From Thermoplasmatota archaeon (GTDB lineage: Archaea; Thermoplasmatota; Thermoplasmata; Thermoplasmatales; Thermoplasmataceae): a DNA stretch of 14,361 nt. The position numbers and the translations under genes are program-made. Each line of letters opens with the position of its first letter. Position 1 is the first letter of the stretch. Under the pieces are notes generated by a model. The model was not told the DNA's origin, searched no databases, and worked only from the letters and a program-made list of their open reading frames with translations. Shown one piece after another: positions 1-6,988 of the stretch. The DNA lies in contig JAMCUD010000021.1 of NCBI GenBank assembly GCA_023379355.1, forward strand, positions 1-14,361, in the 5' to 3' direction.

Positions 1-622
1 AAGATGCTATGACGAAAGAACCATTCTCAATGGATCTTGCCCTGATCAGTGTTTTCCAGTGGTCAAGCTTCCTTTCTCCCCTGAACCACCCAGCCTGGTA
101 TGAAATAATATCTGAACCAAGAAGACGCAGTATTCTGGCAGGTTCCGGGAAACGGAGATCGTAGCATATAAGTGTGCCAAGTGTGAAATTTTCAGAGGTG
201 AATGGGGAATAGCCGTTGAGTCCAAAATTATAGACGTTGGATTCCCTGGATGAATATGCATCAAACAGGTGAGTCTTCCTGTAAATGCCTGCCACAAACC
301 CCATGTCATCAATAAATACGGAGGTGTTGTAAGGCTTCACATTGTTGCCAATGCTCTCTGCCATGTTCATCAGTACTCTTAGTCTGTTCTTTTTTGCAGA
401 AGAAATTATTGCCGAGACAAAATCTCCAGAAATATGCTCAGATGCCTCCACAGCCCCCCTGGGGTTTCCGTAATCAGGGAGGTACATCTGGTATTCAGGA
501 AAAACAACAAGATCTGTCTTTTCATTTTTCAGGCTTTCAAGTATTTCCAGGCTTTTCTTCAGGTTATCCTCCTTGGAACTGGTAGAACTCATCTGTACAA
601 TTGAAACTTTCACAAGTACCAT
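1..622 (-). CDS. Nitrilase-family carbon-nitrogen hydrolase, C-terminus cut by window edge
   Basis: The first 207 residues of a cytoplasmic carbon-nitrogen hydrolase are visible, running off the left edge without a stop. The nitrilase triad is complete: Glu43 in FPEY, Lys116 in YRKTHLF and Cys153 in ICYDLRFPE. The later WFRGER...LIRARSIEN stretch is also typical of the family. Members hydrolyse amides or nitriles; the ICYDLRFPE form resembles the Nit2/omega-amidase and YafV-like branch, which clears deaminated glutamine-type side products, but the substrate cannot be read from sequence. The family is usually about 260-280 residues, so roughly 60 are missing. The start ATG overlaps the top6A stop by one base (TAATG), with GGGGGTG just upstream, so it is probably translated by reinitiation after top6A. 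The link to a topoisomerase looks like shared expression only. Confidence 0.9.
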   Translation of the reverse strand, partial: MVLVKVSIVQMSSTSSKEDNLKKSLEILESLKNEKTDLVVFPEYQMYLPDYGNPRGAVEASEHISGDFVSAIISSAKKNRLRVLMNMAESIGNNVKPYNTSVFIDDMGFVAGIYRKTHLFDAYSSRESNVYNFGLNGYSPFTSENFTLGTLICYDLRFPEPARILRLLGSDIISYQAGWFRGERKLDHWKTLIRARSIENGSFVIAS

Positions 623-1710
623 TAAATTGCACCCCCTTCTGATAATTTTTCCGGAAGGTACGTGTCTGTCACGTAATCAAGGCCGTATTTTGCAAGTGCC
701 TGCTGTTCAGCTTTTTTGTTTATCTGAAGCATGGTCTCAATCTCCTGCTTCCAAGTCTCTGAATTGAATCTTGGATCATTAAGTTCTGCTTTTAGTGCCT
801 CTACGTCCTTATCTGTGAGTTTATCGGTTGGGAGATCGTAGTTCAGTATATCTGATGCCGTCACGCCGATAAAACCAGCGGTGGGAACTGCCAGATGGTG
901 TGATATATGGGCTGTCTTTATGGCGCCATATGCAATTGATCCGAAAATCCTGAAAGACCATGGATCACCGTCTGTGAAAACGTATACTGGGAGTCCAAGT
1001 TCCTCGTTCATTCTCTTGAGAATCCTCCTTGTGCTTCTTGCAGGCTGTCCCTTAAGATGGACCAACACCGATCTCATCCTCTCGTCAAAACCGTTCTCAA
1101 CAAGCCTGTCAAACATTCCTCCTGTTTCTATTGCAAGTATGAAATCAGCGTCTGCAGATTTAAGCCTGAGCTTTTCCTTTTCAACATTATACGGTATTGG
1201 ATACCCTCCATCTCCAACATCGTCCTTGCAGTTAATCGTCTTGAAATCCCCCTTCCTGCTTTTCTCCTCAACGGTTATGTTCCCAATGATACTGGCACCG
1301 TTTTCCTCTGGTCTGAGATGAAAATCTTCCCTCAGCAGTGCACTTATAATTTCAAGGTCCTCAGCCAAAAGGTTTGATTCATCCTGCGAATGGAACTTGC
1401 CGTTTCCCCAGCCTTCTGATATGTAATACATTTCCCTCAGGGTGGAAGACTTGTTTCCTCCGATCATCTCCATTATGAACTCCACCACAGAAAGCACCTT
1501 GAGGATATACTCAGCCCCGTCTATTGACTTGGCGCTTCTTGTTGTAACGTTTTCACCATATCTCCATATGGAGTATTTTTGATCAAGGACTATGTTGTCC
1601 TTGTTCCTGGAGGGAAGTGATATCTCTGGTACCTCTCCCAGTTTCAGTGTATTATACATTTCCAGCACCATCTTTTTCAGTTTTTCAACAGATTCTTCAT
1701 CATTGTTCAT
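622..1710 (-). CDS. top6A: DNA topoisomerase VI subunit A (Spo11 homologue)
   Basis: This is the DNA-cleaving subunit of type IIB topoisomerase VI, which works as an A2B2 heterotetramer to relax and decatenate DNA. Numbered from the ATG at 1710 (362 residues), the winged-helix/CAP part holds the catalytic tyrosine in LREMYYISE, most likely Tyr96. The Toprim fold holds the metal-binding acids Glu195 (AIETGG) and Asp247/Asp249 (FTDGDPWS). The length fits the family. I chose the ATG at 1710 because GGTGAT lies 7 bases upstream; a GTG at 1722 would add four residues but has no well-placed binding site. It overlaps the end of top6B by 11 bases and is followed by the nitrilase gene with a one-base overlap. 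All key residues are present, so it should be active. Confidence 0.96.
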   Translation of the reverse strand: MNNDEESVEKLKKMVLEMYNTLKLGEVPEISLPSRNKDNIVLDQKYSIWRYGENVTTRSAKSIDGAEYILKVLSVVEFIMEMIGGNKSSTLREMYYISEGWGNGKFHSQDESNLLAEDLEIISALLREDFHLRPEENGASIIGNITVEEKSRKGDFKTINCKDDVGDGGYPIPYNVEKEKLRLKSADADFILAIETGGMFDRLVENGFDERMRSVLVHLKGQPARSTRRILKRMNEELGLPVYVFTDGDPWSFRIFGSIAYGAIKTAHISHHLAVPTAGFIGVTASDILNYDLPTDKLTDKDVEALKAELNDPRFNSETWKQEIETMLQINKKAEQQALAKYGLDYVTDTYLPEKLSEGGAI

Positions 1711-3580
1711 CCTGAGTATCACCTTCCTCTATCCTTACAGCCTCAATGTTCCAGTCAGATGGGAGAAGTTCAGCTCCCTGCACATGTACCGGATCGATCC
1801 CCTTGAAATAGTAATCAGTTCCTGCATAATCAATGAATTTACCCTTCATTGTGAATGAAACTTTCCTTATTTCAGTTGGGGCCAGATGATCAATATTCCA
1901 TGAAATGCCACCTTCTGGTACATCGCCGGTTGGGGGTGATGCATAAAGGGTGAAGCTCCTCTCCTGCCCTGAATAGTTTATGATCTCTGCCACTACTTCC
2001 ATGTAATCATCCCTCTGAACCGTGCTCTCCTTTATGAATACGACATTTGCAATTTTTGAAATTATTGGACTGACCGCGGGTGGATCCTCGTTGACGATTG
2101 ATGCAGCCTTTCTAGTTATTTCTGGAATAAGGCTCTGGACCAACCTGAATTTCTCATTGATCTTCTGCCTTTTATCCTTCTTGTTCATGAATGATTTGAG
2201 AGATCTTCCTATGATCTTCATTGCAAGTTTTATCTCCTCCATTATTGCGTCAACGTTTGCAATTGCCTCTTTTGATTCTGATGTGTATGGCAATCTGACA
2301 CCATAAACATGGACAAATATTATTGCGGGCCCAAATGGTATCCCAGTTCCCTGCCTCTGTTCAAGTCCATAAGATCTCCAGTCTGTTTCAGATATTGCCC
2401 TTGTTATTGCACAGGCGCCGGGCTGATACAGGAGTGGAACCTTGTTTGCGTACCTTACTATTCTGACCTGATCATCGCTCCTGAGGTCACCACCATAGAC
2501 AAGACCTGCTTCAACCGCAAATGGATTCCCATTGTATACAGACGCCTTTCTTGTGACAGGCCTGCAGTAGAATGAAGGGTGGTGATCTTCATATACATTC
2601 TTCAAACCCTTGATTATGAATTCCTCGCCAAGAGGGGATAGGCAGTCAGTGGGGGGAGGCATCATTTTGACCTTTGTGAATGCGTCCCTCAACGCCGATA
2701 TTTCATCGAGGGTAATCTGCCTGGGATCTTTGTTTTCATCAATTGCGGCCAGTTTGAGAATTTCTGATGCAAGGTTTCTGCTGATCCTGTTGAAATCCGA
2801 TGTGAGGAAAGACCACATGGATTTTTCATGGGATTCCTTTGCCATTGACTGCACCTCCCCCATCTCCAGACCCAGTGGATAAGGTTTTACAGGTACAGAA
2901 GGCCTGGACGGGACTTCAAGTGCCCTGTTGAAAATGTATTTCCTGTCATCGGGGTCTGTGAATAAAAGCTGCATATTGGGGTTTGAAACCGCAGTTTCCC
3001 TCAGATATTCAAAAATAGACTGCCTTCCGACCTGGTACTTTCCCCTGAGAGGTATGGAGACTGAGGTCCCACTGACCCTGTTCCATATGACAGGCTTCTC
3101 CTCCACTATATTGGCAGTATTATCCTTAACATTTATTCCAAGTCTGAACTCGAACGCAACCTCGTCCCCCGGAATCTTTGATTTTATATACGACACTTTT
3201 CCTGTCGTTATCTGACCGTAAAGTATGGCTGCAGTTATACCGATACCCTGCTGTCCCCTGGTCTGCCTGAGCCTGTGAAATCTTGATCCGTAGAGTAGCT
3301 GTCCGAATACTTTTGGGATCTCCTGCCTCTGTATGCCAGGACCGTTATCCTCCACCGTAACAGTATACTGGTCTGTATCATCCCTCCTTATTGAGACCGA
3401 AATATCGGGAAGTATGCTGTTCTCCTCACACGCATCCAGGGAATTGTCCAGTGCTTCCTTCACCACCATGAACATTGATTTCTGAGGGGAATCGAACCCG
3501 AGAATGTGCTTGTTTTTCTCAAAAAATTCAGAAATTGATATTTCCTTAAACCTGTCCTGGCTGTCCCTGTTTCGGACCAT
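1700..3580 (-). CDS. top6B: DNA topoisomerase VI subunit B (GHKL ATPase)
   Basis: This is the ATPase subunit of topoisomerase VI, 626 residues. The GHKL fold shows the N box EALDNSLDA (42-50, catalytic Glu42), EDNGPGI (77-83) and the glycine-rich lid GQQGIGI (109-115). An H2TH-like insert follows at about 232-308. The transducer domain carries the conserved lysine in YANKVPLLY (Lys380), which reaches the ATP gamma-phosphate. From about 511 to 616 there is a beta-rich, Ig-like C-terminal domain. This domain is present in the longer Methanosarcina-type subunit and absent from the shorter Sulfolobus-type one. The ATG has no ribosome-binding site, but a TATA-like box is centred 28 bases upstream, so a leaderless transcript is likely. 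It is the first gene of top6B-top6A-nitrilase. Confidence 0.96.
   Translation of the reverse strand: MVRNRDSQDRFKEISISEFFEKNKHILGFDSPQKSMFMVVKEALDNSLDACEENSILPDISVSIRRDDTDQYTVTVEDNGPGIQRQEIPKVFGQLLYGSRFHRLRQTRGQQGIGITAAILYGQITTGKVSYIKSKIPGDEVAFEFRLGINVKDNTANIVEEKPVIWNRVSGTSVSIPLRGKYQVGRQSIFEYLRETAVSNPNMQLLFTDPDDRKYIFNRALEVPSRPSVPVKPYPLGLEMGEVQSMAKESHEKSMWSFLTSDFNRISRNLASEILKLAAIDENKDPRQITLDEISALRDAFTKVKMMPPPTDCLSPLGEEFIIKGLKNVYEDHHPSFYCRPVTRKASVYNGNPFAVEAGLVYGGDLRSDDQVRIVRYANKVPLLYQPGACAITRAISETDWRSYGLEQRQGTGIPFGPAIIFVHVYGVRLPYTSESKEAIANVDAIMEEIKLAMKIIGRSLKSFMNKKDKRQKINEKFRLVQSLIPEITRKAASIVNEDPPAVSPIISKIANVVFIKESTVQRDDYMEVVAEIINYSGQERSFTLYASPPTGDVPEGGISWNIDHLAPTEIRKVSFTMKGKFIDYAGTDYYFKGIDPVHVQGAELLPSDWNIEAVRIEEGDTQDEQ
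1718..1723 (-). promoter_or_regulatory. Ribosome-binding site deciding the top6A start
   Basis: GGTGAT lies 7 bases before the ATG at 1710, inside the last codons of top6B. It matches the archaeal anti-Shine-Dalgarno complement and favours the ATG over the GTG at 1722, which this site itself overlaps. Confidence 0.65.
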
Positions 3581-3602
3581 GGCGCTTTCATTGGCTTGAC
3601 CC

Positions 3603-3614
3603 TAATATTTTTTA
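3603..3614 (-). promoter_or_regulatory. TATA-like promoter of the top6B operon
   Basis: TAAAAAATATTA on the minus strand is centred about 28 bases before the top6B ATG. Archaeal transcription starts about 25 bases after the TATA centre, which puts the start at or next to the ATG. This agrees with the lack of a ribosome-binding site. Confidence 0.45.
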
Positions 3615-3760
3615 CCATTGGACTTATTCCTGGAAGTCAGGGAATAACAATTAGTTCCTGTTAGCATACGCCAGTTACTAAATATGAGATCTTGGTGAAA
3701 ATTGTATACAGAATCCTTGCCATGTTACATATAATTGTTGCAGCCCTGATTCACTGCATT

Positions 3761-3791
3761 TTTAAATAAGACATACAAATTTAACATTTGT
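3761..3791 (+). promoter_or_regulatory. Candidate TATA box plus operator-like palindrome, no assigned gene
   Basis: TTTAAATA at 3761-3768 is followed by the inverted repeat ACAAAT-ttaac-ATTTGT at 3775-3791, which ends about where a transcript from this box would start. That arrangement fits a repressed archaeal promoter. No recognisable plus-strand gene follows, so it may drive a small RNA or be chance in AT-rich DNA. The box also reads as AT-rich on the minus strand. Confidence 0.25.
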
Positions 3792-3844
3792 GACCGGAAT
3801 TTCCCTCTCGCAAGATAGCAGATGAAATCGAAAGAAAACACATC

Positions 3845-3881
3845 ATCTCCATGGATAGCCATTTGTCAGATCCATAGAGAT
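3845..3881 (-). terminator. Hairpin 3' of the PAC2-family gene, possible terminator or RNA end
   Basis: A 12-bp stem (3845-3856 with 3870-3881) encloses a 13-base loop. The only imperfect pair is a G-U wobble if the RNA is made from the minus strand. It begins about 60 bases after the stop of the L44e-to-PAC2 operon and is followed on the minus strand by a U-rich tract (TGTTTTCTTTCG). Archaeal termination depends mainly on the U tract, so the hairpin may instead stabilise the RNA end. Confidence 0.35.
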
Positions 3882-3942
3882 TCCGCCATCAACCTTTGAA
3901 GTTGGAAGATCTGTGGGAGATCGGGGATGGGGGGTCAGTGGA

Positions 3943-4704
3943 TTATCCAAAATACCCAAGATCGTCCTTAGGTTGTGTTCTTCCCTGAACGTCTTCCTGC
4001 ATTTTTTCGGTTATCTGTTCAATCTGCTTGCTTCTCTCCTCCAGTTCCTTCATGTCTACGTCAACATCCAGAAGGGATGAAAGTACCTTTACCAGTTCCC
4101 TCGCCCCCTTTGGATCAGCGAAGTAGCCTGAAGTTTCTCCCATGAGGCAGGCACCGCGAATGTTGAAAAGTTCCATTGCCATTCCAAGTATGACTCCGGC
4201 GGAACCCACTATTCCTCCGCCGGGCTCTCCTTTGGGAAATACAACTCCATAATCCTTGAGAAGTTTAACAAATTCCACGCCGGTAACTGCCCCGAGAACT
4301 CTGGGCGATTCAACTATCTTCCCTGTGCTGTAACCACCGAGAGTATACAGCGCTGATACGTTGAGCTTCTGAGCAAACTCCAGAATATTATAGGAAAGCT
4401 CGTACTGGCCCTCCTGTGTTGATCCCTGAAAATCTCCCACAAGAACAAGGAGATCGTTTTTCCCCTTTGGTATTTTCTTGTAATAAATTGAGTTCCTGAC
4501 CAGATGTACAACACCATCTTCCCCTATGAAGACCTGGGGCGGGAAATACTGGGAGAATATATCTGCAAGTTTTTCCATTTTCATTTTTTCTATAAGGTAC
4601 TCTGCCGCTATCTTTCCAACGTTTCCTATACCAGGAAGCCCCCCAATGAGAACGGGATTGTTCAGTCTGGGTCGTTTATATTGATTAACTACTATCTTTT
4701 CCAT
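3943..4704 (-). CDS. PAC2-family protein (archaeal proteasome-assembly-chaperone homologue)
   Basis: This 253-residue protein belongs to the archaeal PAC2 family (COG2047 type). The N-terminal part, with PVLIGGLPGIGNVGKIAAEY at about 17-36, is the family hallmark. A second signature is the glycine-rich GEPGGGIVGSAGVILG at about 159-174. Eukaryotic PAC1/PAC2 and the archaeal homologues PbaA/PbaB help build or bind 20S proteasomes. Here the role is inferred from family only. After a charged helix (about 217-240) it ends in GYFG, an aromatic tail loosely like the HbYX-type ends that dock on the proteasome. GGTGA lies 5 bases before the ATG, within nop10, and the two genes overlap by 20 bases. 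PAC2-type genes commonly follow nop10 in archaea. Confidence 0.85.
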   Translation of the reverse strand: MEKIVVNQYKRPRLNNPVLIGGLPGIGNVGKIAAEYLIEKMKMEKLADIFSQYFPPQVFIGEDGVVHLVRNSIYYKKIPKGKNDLLVLVGDFQGSTQEGQYELSYNILEFAQKLNVSALYTLGGYSTGKIVESPRVLGAVTGVEFVKLLKDYGVVFPKGEPGGGIVGSAGVILGMAMELFNIRGACLMGETSGYFADPKGARELVKVLSSLLDVDVDMKELEERSKQIEQITEKMQEDVQGRTQPKDDLGYFG

Positions 4705-4864
4705 TCATCTCACCTTTAAGATCTTTTATCCTATATTTCTGAAATCTGTCCACTGGCGAATATTTCGGTGGTATAGCCGGGCCAGTTTCATTGCCGCAAA
4801 TTTTACAGTGTTCTTCCAGCGTATAGGTATTGCATTTCCGGCATCTCCTTATGAGTGAGTTCAT
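4685..4864 (-). CDS. nop10: H/ACA ribonucleoprotein protein Nop10
   Basis: This 59-residue protein is the small zinc-binding subunit of the H/ACA guide RNP, which pairs with Cbf5 to pseudouridylate rRNA. The zinc ribbon is RRCRKCNTYTLEEHCKIC (Cys8, Cys11, Cys20, Cys23). The family signature follows as IPPKYSPVDRFQKYR. Translation begins at the ATG three bases after the aIF2-alpha stop; there is only a weak AGGAAG upstream, so coupled translation is likely. It overlaps the start of the PAC2-family gene by 20 bases. The gene order aIF2-alpha, nop10, PAC2 family is common in archaea. Its partner Cbf5 is encoded about 5 kb away in this window. Confidence 0.95.
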   Translation of the reverse strand: MNSLIRRCRKCNTYTLEEHCKICGNETGPAIPPKYSPVDRFQKYRIKDLKGEMNGKDSS

Positions 4865-4867
4865 TCG

Positions 4868-5626
4868 TCAGGGCTTCCTTACGAATTCAACAACTACGCC
4901 GTTCTTTTTTGACTTTTCTGTAACTGCCTGGACAGCCCTTTTTAAAGAATCTTCTGCCGCCTTATAATCTTTATCGGTTACCACTAATCTGTATCTGGGT
5001 GCCCCAGCATACTGTATTTCGGCCCCCTGTTTCTCTCCGGCTTCCATGGAATCCTTGATCAGTTCCACGCCGTTTGATGCAAGGGAATATGCTTCTATAA
5101 ATCCGCCGATCTTAACATATGGAACAACGATGTTTTCCTTGGCAATTCTCTGGAATACCGTTTTCCACTCTTCATTAACATCCGGGAGCCAGTCTTCTGA
5201 AGCTGCCGCATCCTCGAATGCGTTGTATAGGTTGAGAAATCTCTTTTCCAGATCCATTCCGAAACTGTTGTAACATTCATCGGGAGTTTTATTAAGTGCC
5301 TTTGCCACTATTTCAAAAAGCTTCTGTGATTTCTGTTCGTTCTTCCACTCAGATATCTTTTCTCTCCTCTGATGTTCATTTGCTCTCTTCAGTGAAAGAT
5401 CCACATACCCTCTTGCCGTGTCAACATTAAGAACCTTACATACGGTCCTCTGTCCCTCTCTGAGGTAATCCTTGATGTGCTTGACCCAGCCGGTTGCAAC
5501 TTCGGCTATATGGATGAAGCCTTCTTTTCCAGGGTACTCATCCAATTTTACATTTGCACCGAAGTTCCTTACCTCTTTTATGGTGACCACTACAAGGTCG
5601 CCGACTTCCGGTAGATTCTTCCGCAT
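4868..5626 (-). CDS. Translation initiation factor aIF2 subunit alpha
   Basis: This 252-residue protein is the alpha subunit of the heterotrimeric aIF2 that brings initiator Met-tRNA to the small ribosomal subunit. An S1 OB-fold spans about residues 8-80 (VGDLVVVTIKEV to YVDLSLKR). A helical domain spans about 85-165, and an alpha-beta domain from 170 to the end binds aIF2-gamma. In EVATGWVKHIK, Thr45 sits close to where some archaeal proteins have the serine (VAS) compared with eukaryotic Ser51; I infer this alignment and no phosphorylation follows from it. GGGAGAT lies 5 bases before the ATG, which overlaps the S27e stop by one base (TGATG). The length is normal for archaea. Confidence 0.95.
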   Translation of the reverse strand: MRKNLPEVGDLVVVTIKEVRNFGANVKLDEYPGKEGFIHIAEVATGWVKHIKDYLREGQRTVCKVLNVDTARGYVDLSLKRANEHQRREKISEWKNEQKSQKLFEIVAKALNKTPDECYNSFGMDLEKRFLNLYNAFEDAAASEDWLPDVNEEWKTVFQRIAKENIVVPYVKIGGFIEAYSLASNGVELIKDSMEAGEKQGAEIQYAGAPRYRLVVTDKDYKAAEDSLKRAVQAVTEKSKKNGVVVEFVRKP

Positions 5627-5823
5627 CAGAGATCTCCCGTAACCTCAGAAGTTGTTTCCAGGGTTCCTCCGGTTGGTCTTGCCATGGTTGATCCGCATAT
5701 ATTGCATACCACAACACTGGATATTTTGGTATAAGTTATCTGCTCATTTCCGCAGTCCTTGCATTTCAGTTTTATGAATTTATTCCCTATGCTTTTCAGT
5801 TTTACGAACTTCTGTTCAGGCAA
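5626..5823 (-). CDS. rps27e: Small ribosomal subunit protein eS27 (S27e)
   Basis: This 65-residue zinc-ribbon ribosomal protein has Cys21/Cys24 in KCKDCGNEQ and Cys40/Cys43 in VCNICGS, the standard S27e layout at normal archaeal length. The start is a TTG at 5823. GGAGGTG stands 7 bases before it, and no ATG occurs until well inside the zinc ribbon, so the TTG is the only credible start. The first base follows the L44e stop by one base, and the stop overlaps the aIF2-alpha ATG by one base. L44e-S27e-aIF2-alpha is a conserved archaeal cluster that couples ribosome and initiation factor synthesis. Confidence 0.95.
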   Translation of the reverse strand: MPEQKFVKLKSIGNKFIKLKCKDCGNEQITYTKISSVVVCNICGSTMARPTGGTLETTSEVTGDL

Positions 5824-5824
5824 T

Positions 5825-6109
5825 TTACTGCACCTCCACCAGTTCGAACTTCTTTGCCCTTATTCCCTTGGGGGTTGTAGCTTTCTTGCACTGAAGGCAC
5901 CTGAGTCTCAGAGGGACCCTCTTTGTAGGTTTCTCCCTCCCCTCATATTTAGGTCTCGGGAAACCCCCGTATCCTGAGGTTGCCCTTCTGAATCTCCTCT
6001 GACCGGCCTTGAACTCACTTGCCTTTTTCTTTCGGACTCTCTCCACTTCGTGCAGCGTGTGCTTCTTGCATCTTGGACAGTAAGCTTTAATTTCCTTTGG
6101 CATTTTCAA
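5825..6109 (-). CDS. rpl44e: Large ribosomal subunit protein eL42 (L44e)
   Basis: This is a 94-residue basic ribosomal protein if it starts at the TTG at 6109. Two zinc-binding CxxC pairs, [10 protein letters not shown] (Cys11, Cys14) and LRCLQCKK (Cys71, Cys74), bracket a basic stretch with GYGGFPRPK, as in all L44e proteins. The start is a choice of three: GTG 6118 (97 residues), TTG 6109 or ATG 6103 (92 residues). I prefer the TTG because it yields MKMPKEIK, matching the usual MKMPK-type start, and GGTGA lies 5 bases upstream. That same GGTGA contains the GTG, so the GTG is the least likely. It is the first gene of the L44e-S27e-aIF2-alpha-nop10-PAC2 operon. Confidence 0.93.
   Translation of the reverse strand: MKMPKEIKAYCPRCKKHTLHEVERVRKKKASEFKAGQRRFRRATSGYGGFPRPKYEGREKPTKRVPLRLRCLQCKKATTPKGIRAKKFELVEVQ
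5831..5837 (-). promoter_or_regulatory. Strong ribosome-binding site for the TTG start of S27e
   Basis: GGAGGTG lies 7 bases before the TTG at 5823, within the last codons of the L44e gene. It is one of the best matches to the archaeal consensus in the window and fixes the unusual start codon. Confidence 0.75.
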
Positions 6110-6114
6110 TATTT

Positions 6115-6119
6115 TCACC
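6115..6119 (-). promoter_or_regulatory. Ribosome-binding site for L44e
   Basis: GGTGA is 5 bases before the TTG at 6109 and 11 bases before the ATG at 6103. The spacing favours the TTG. Confidence 0.5.
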
Positions 6120-6206
6120 TTTTGCTTGACATTAACCGGTTATGTGCAATCCTGTTGATTTTCATGCATAATAACTTCGGCAAAGTAAGAACCATATTGT
6201 CAGGAT

Positions 6207-6220
6207 CAATATAAGTTTTA
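6207..6220 (-). promoter_or_regulatory. Candidate promoter of the L44e operon
   Basis: TAAAACTTATATTG on the minus strand is the better of two TATA-like boxes upstream of L44e and would give a leader of roughly 80 bases. A second AT-rich box, around 6164-6176, would give a leader of about 35 bases. A leadered transcript fits the clear ribosome-binding site. The choice between the boxes is uncertain. Confidence 0.3.
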
Positions 6221-6276
6221 ACCGTCAAAGTTATTCCTGCGATTTCAGCGCCATATGTTGTGAAAGCCTCAGAAAC

Positions 6277-6296
6277 TCTATTAAGTCTATTTAGTA
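6277..6296 (+). promoter_or_regulatory. Candidate TATA region of the membrane protein gene
   Basis: An AT-rich stretch (CTATTAAGTCTATTTAGTA) ends about 10 bases before the ATG at 6307. The left box is centred about 26 bases upstream of the ATG, which would make a leaderless transcript. No ribosome-binding site is visible, in agreement with this. Confidence 0.35.
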
Positions 6297-6306
6297 TTAA
6301 CAGAAC

Positions 6307-6822
6307 ATGCGCAGAAGAGTCTTTTATGTTGGTCTTGTAATTTTAGTGATCGGCATAGTGCTGTTAATATCCGGATCTGCGCTACTCAGTGGAAAACTTG
6401 TTACCGGAGACAGCTTCCAACAGGTTAGATCTGATGTATTCGCCACAGATAATTTACAATTCAATGGCACGACTTTCCTTCTTGTAACAAATTCATCCAC
6501 CAATATTTCACTTATCAGGACCTCTGATATGCCGCTTGCAGAAACCGGGAACATATCTGATTATGCAATTAATTCCACAATATCCATCTCCACTGATAGA
6601 GCTTACGAAGTGGGGGCTGGGAATTACACTTTGGTATTCTTCGGAAAATCTGCCCCTCTTGTAAATTATGAGTATATATTGCAATCCCAGGAATATCTGG
6701 CTTCACTGGAAGTAATCGGCATAGTGCTGGCCATTATCGGTTTCATAATTATGTTAATAGGTGCATTCTTGAAAGAAAAACCTAAGGAAGATGACATTAT
6801 GAAACAGTTTGAGAATCTCTGA
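6307..6822 (+). CDS. Two-helix membrane protein with a sequon-rich external domain, function unknown
   Basis: I do not recognise this 171-residue protein. It starts MRRR, followed by a hydrophobic helix at about 7-28. A polar, beta-rich domain spans about 29-133, a second helix about 134-155, and a charged cytoplasmic tail (KEKPKEDD) ends the protein. The positive N-terminus and charged tail put both ends in the cytoplasm and the middle domain outside. That domain has six N-glycosylation sequons (Asn53, 62, 66, 82, 89, 106), a dense cluster that supports the external location. It has no ribosome-binding site and a TATA box suited to leaderless transcription. It stands alone between the divergent L44e operon and the Sm-like gene; the gaps on both sides suggest its own transcript. 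It could be a small cell-surface glycoprotein. Confidence 0.8.
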   Translation: MRRRVFYVGLVILVIGIVLLISGSALLSGKLVTGDSFQQVRSDVFATDNLQFNGTTFLLVTNSSTNISLIRTSDMPLAETGNISDYAINSTISISTDRAYEVGAGNYTLVFFGKSAPLVNYEYILQSQEYLASLEVIGIVLAIIGFIIMLIGAFLKEKPKEDDIMKQFENL

Positions 6823-6952
6823 ATGCTTCGAGTAATTTCCAGAGATAAATCACCATTTTCTAATTCCATCCCTTGGAACGGACCCATGAAGGCAAAATAC
6901 ATATTCAATACAGATGATAACTTTTCTTCAGTTCATTCATTCAAAGATAATG

Positions 6953-6959
6953 TTAAATA
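6953..6959 (+). promoter_or_regulatory. Candidate TATA box of the Sm-like/L37e/purF operon
   Basis: TTAAATA is centred about 33 bases before the ATG at 6989, giving a transcript with a leader of only a few bases. No ribosome-binding site precedes the ATG. The 166 bases between the membrane protein gene and this operon hold nothing else I can name. Confidence 0.4.
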
Positions 6960-6988
6960 GATTTTTACAATGCATCGCCTGAATTTAA

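Larger units (their letters stand above)
3581..3942. other. Gene-free intergenic stretch
   Basis: These 362 bases lie between two minus-strand operons: 3' of the PAC2-family gene and 5' of top6B. I see no convincing protein gene and no tRNA-like T-loop. The longest plausible plus-strand ATG frame starts near 3821 and has only 25 codons. The stretch holds the top6B promoter, a plus-strand TATA-like box followed by a palindrome (3761-3791) and a hairpin (3845-3881). A G-rich run lies at 3923-3938. Confidence 0.7.

Noticed and set aside
881..1321. A 146-codon plus-strand open frame opposite top6A
   Set aside because: It is antisense to the conserved Toprim region of top6A, has no family-like motifs and no promoter or ribosome-binding site.
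3797..3860. Possible C/D box guide RNA on the minus strand (ATGATG near the hairpin)
   Set aside because: No good D box (CTGA) stands at a suitable distance and no terminal stem was found.
3821..3898. A 25-codon plus-strand open frame in the intergenic stretch
   Set aside because: It is very short, has no ribosome-binding site and its codons are those expected by chance; the hairpin lies inside it.
3923..3938. G-rich run as a possible G-quadruplex
   Set aside because: It has only one long G run with short neighbours, not four separate runs of three or more.
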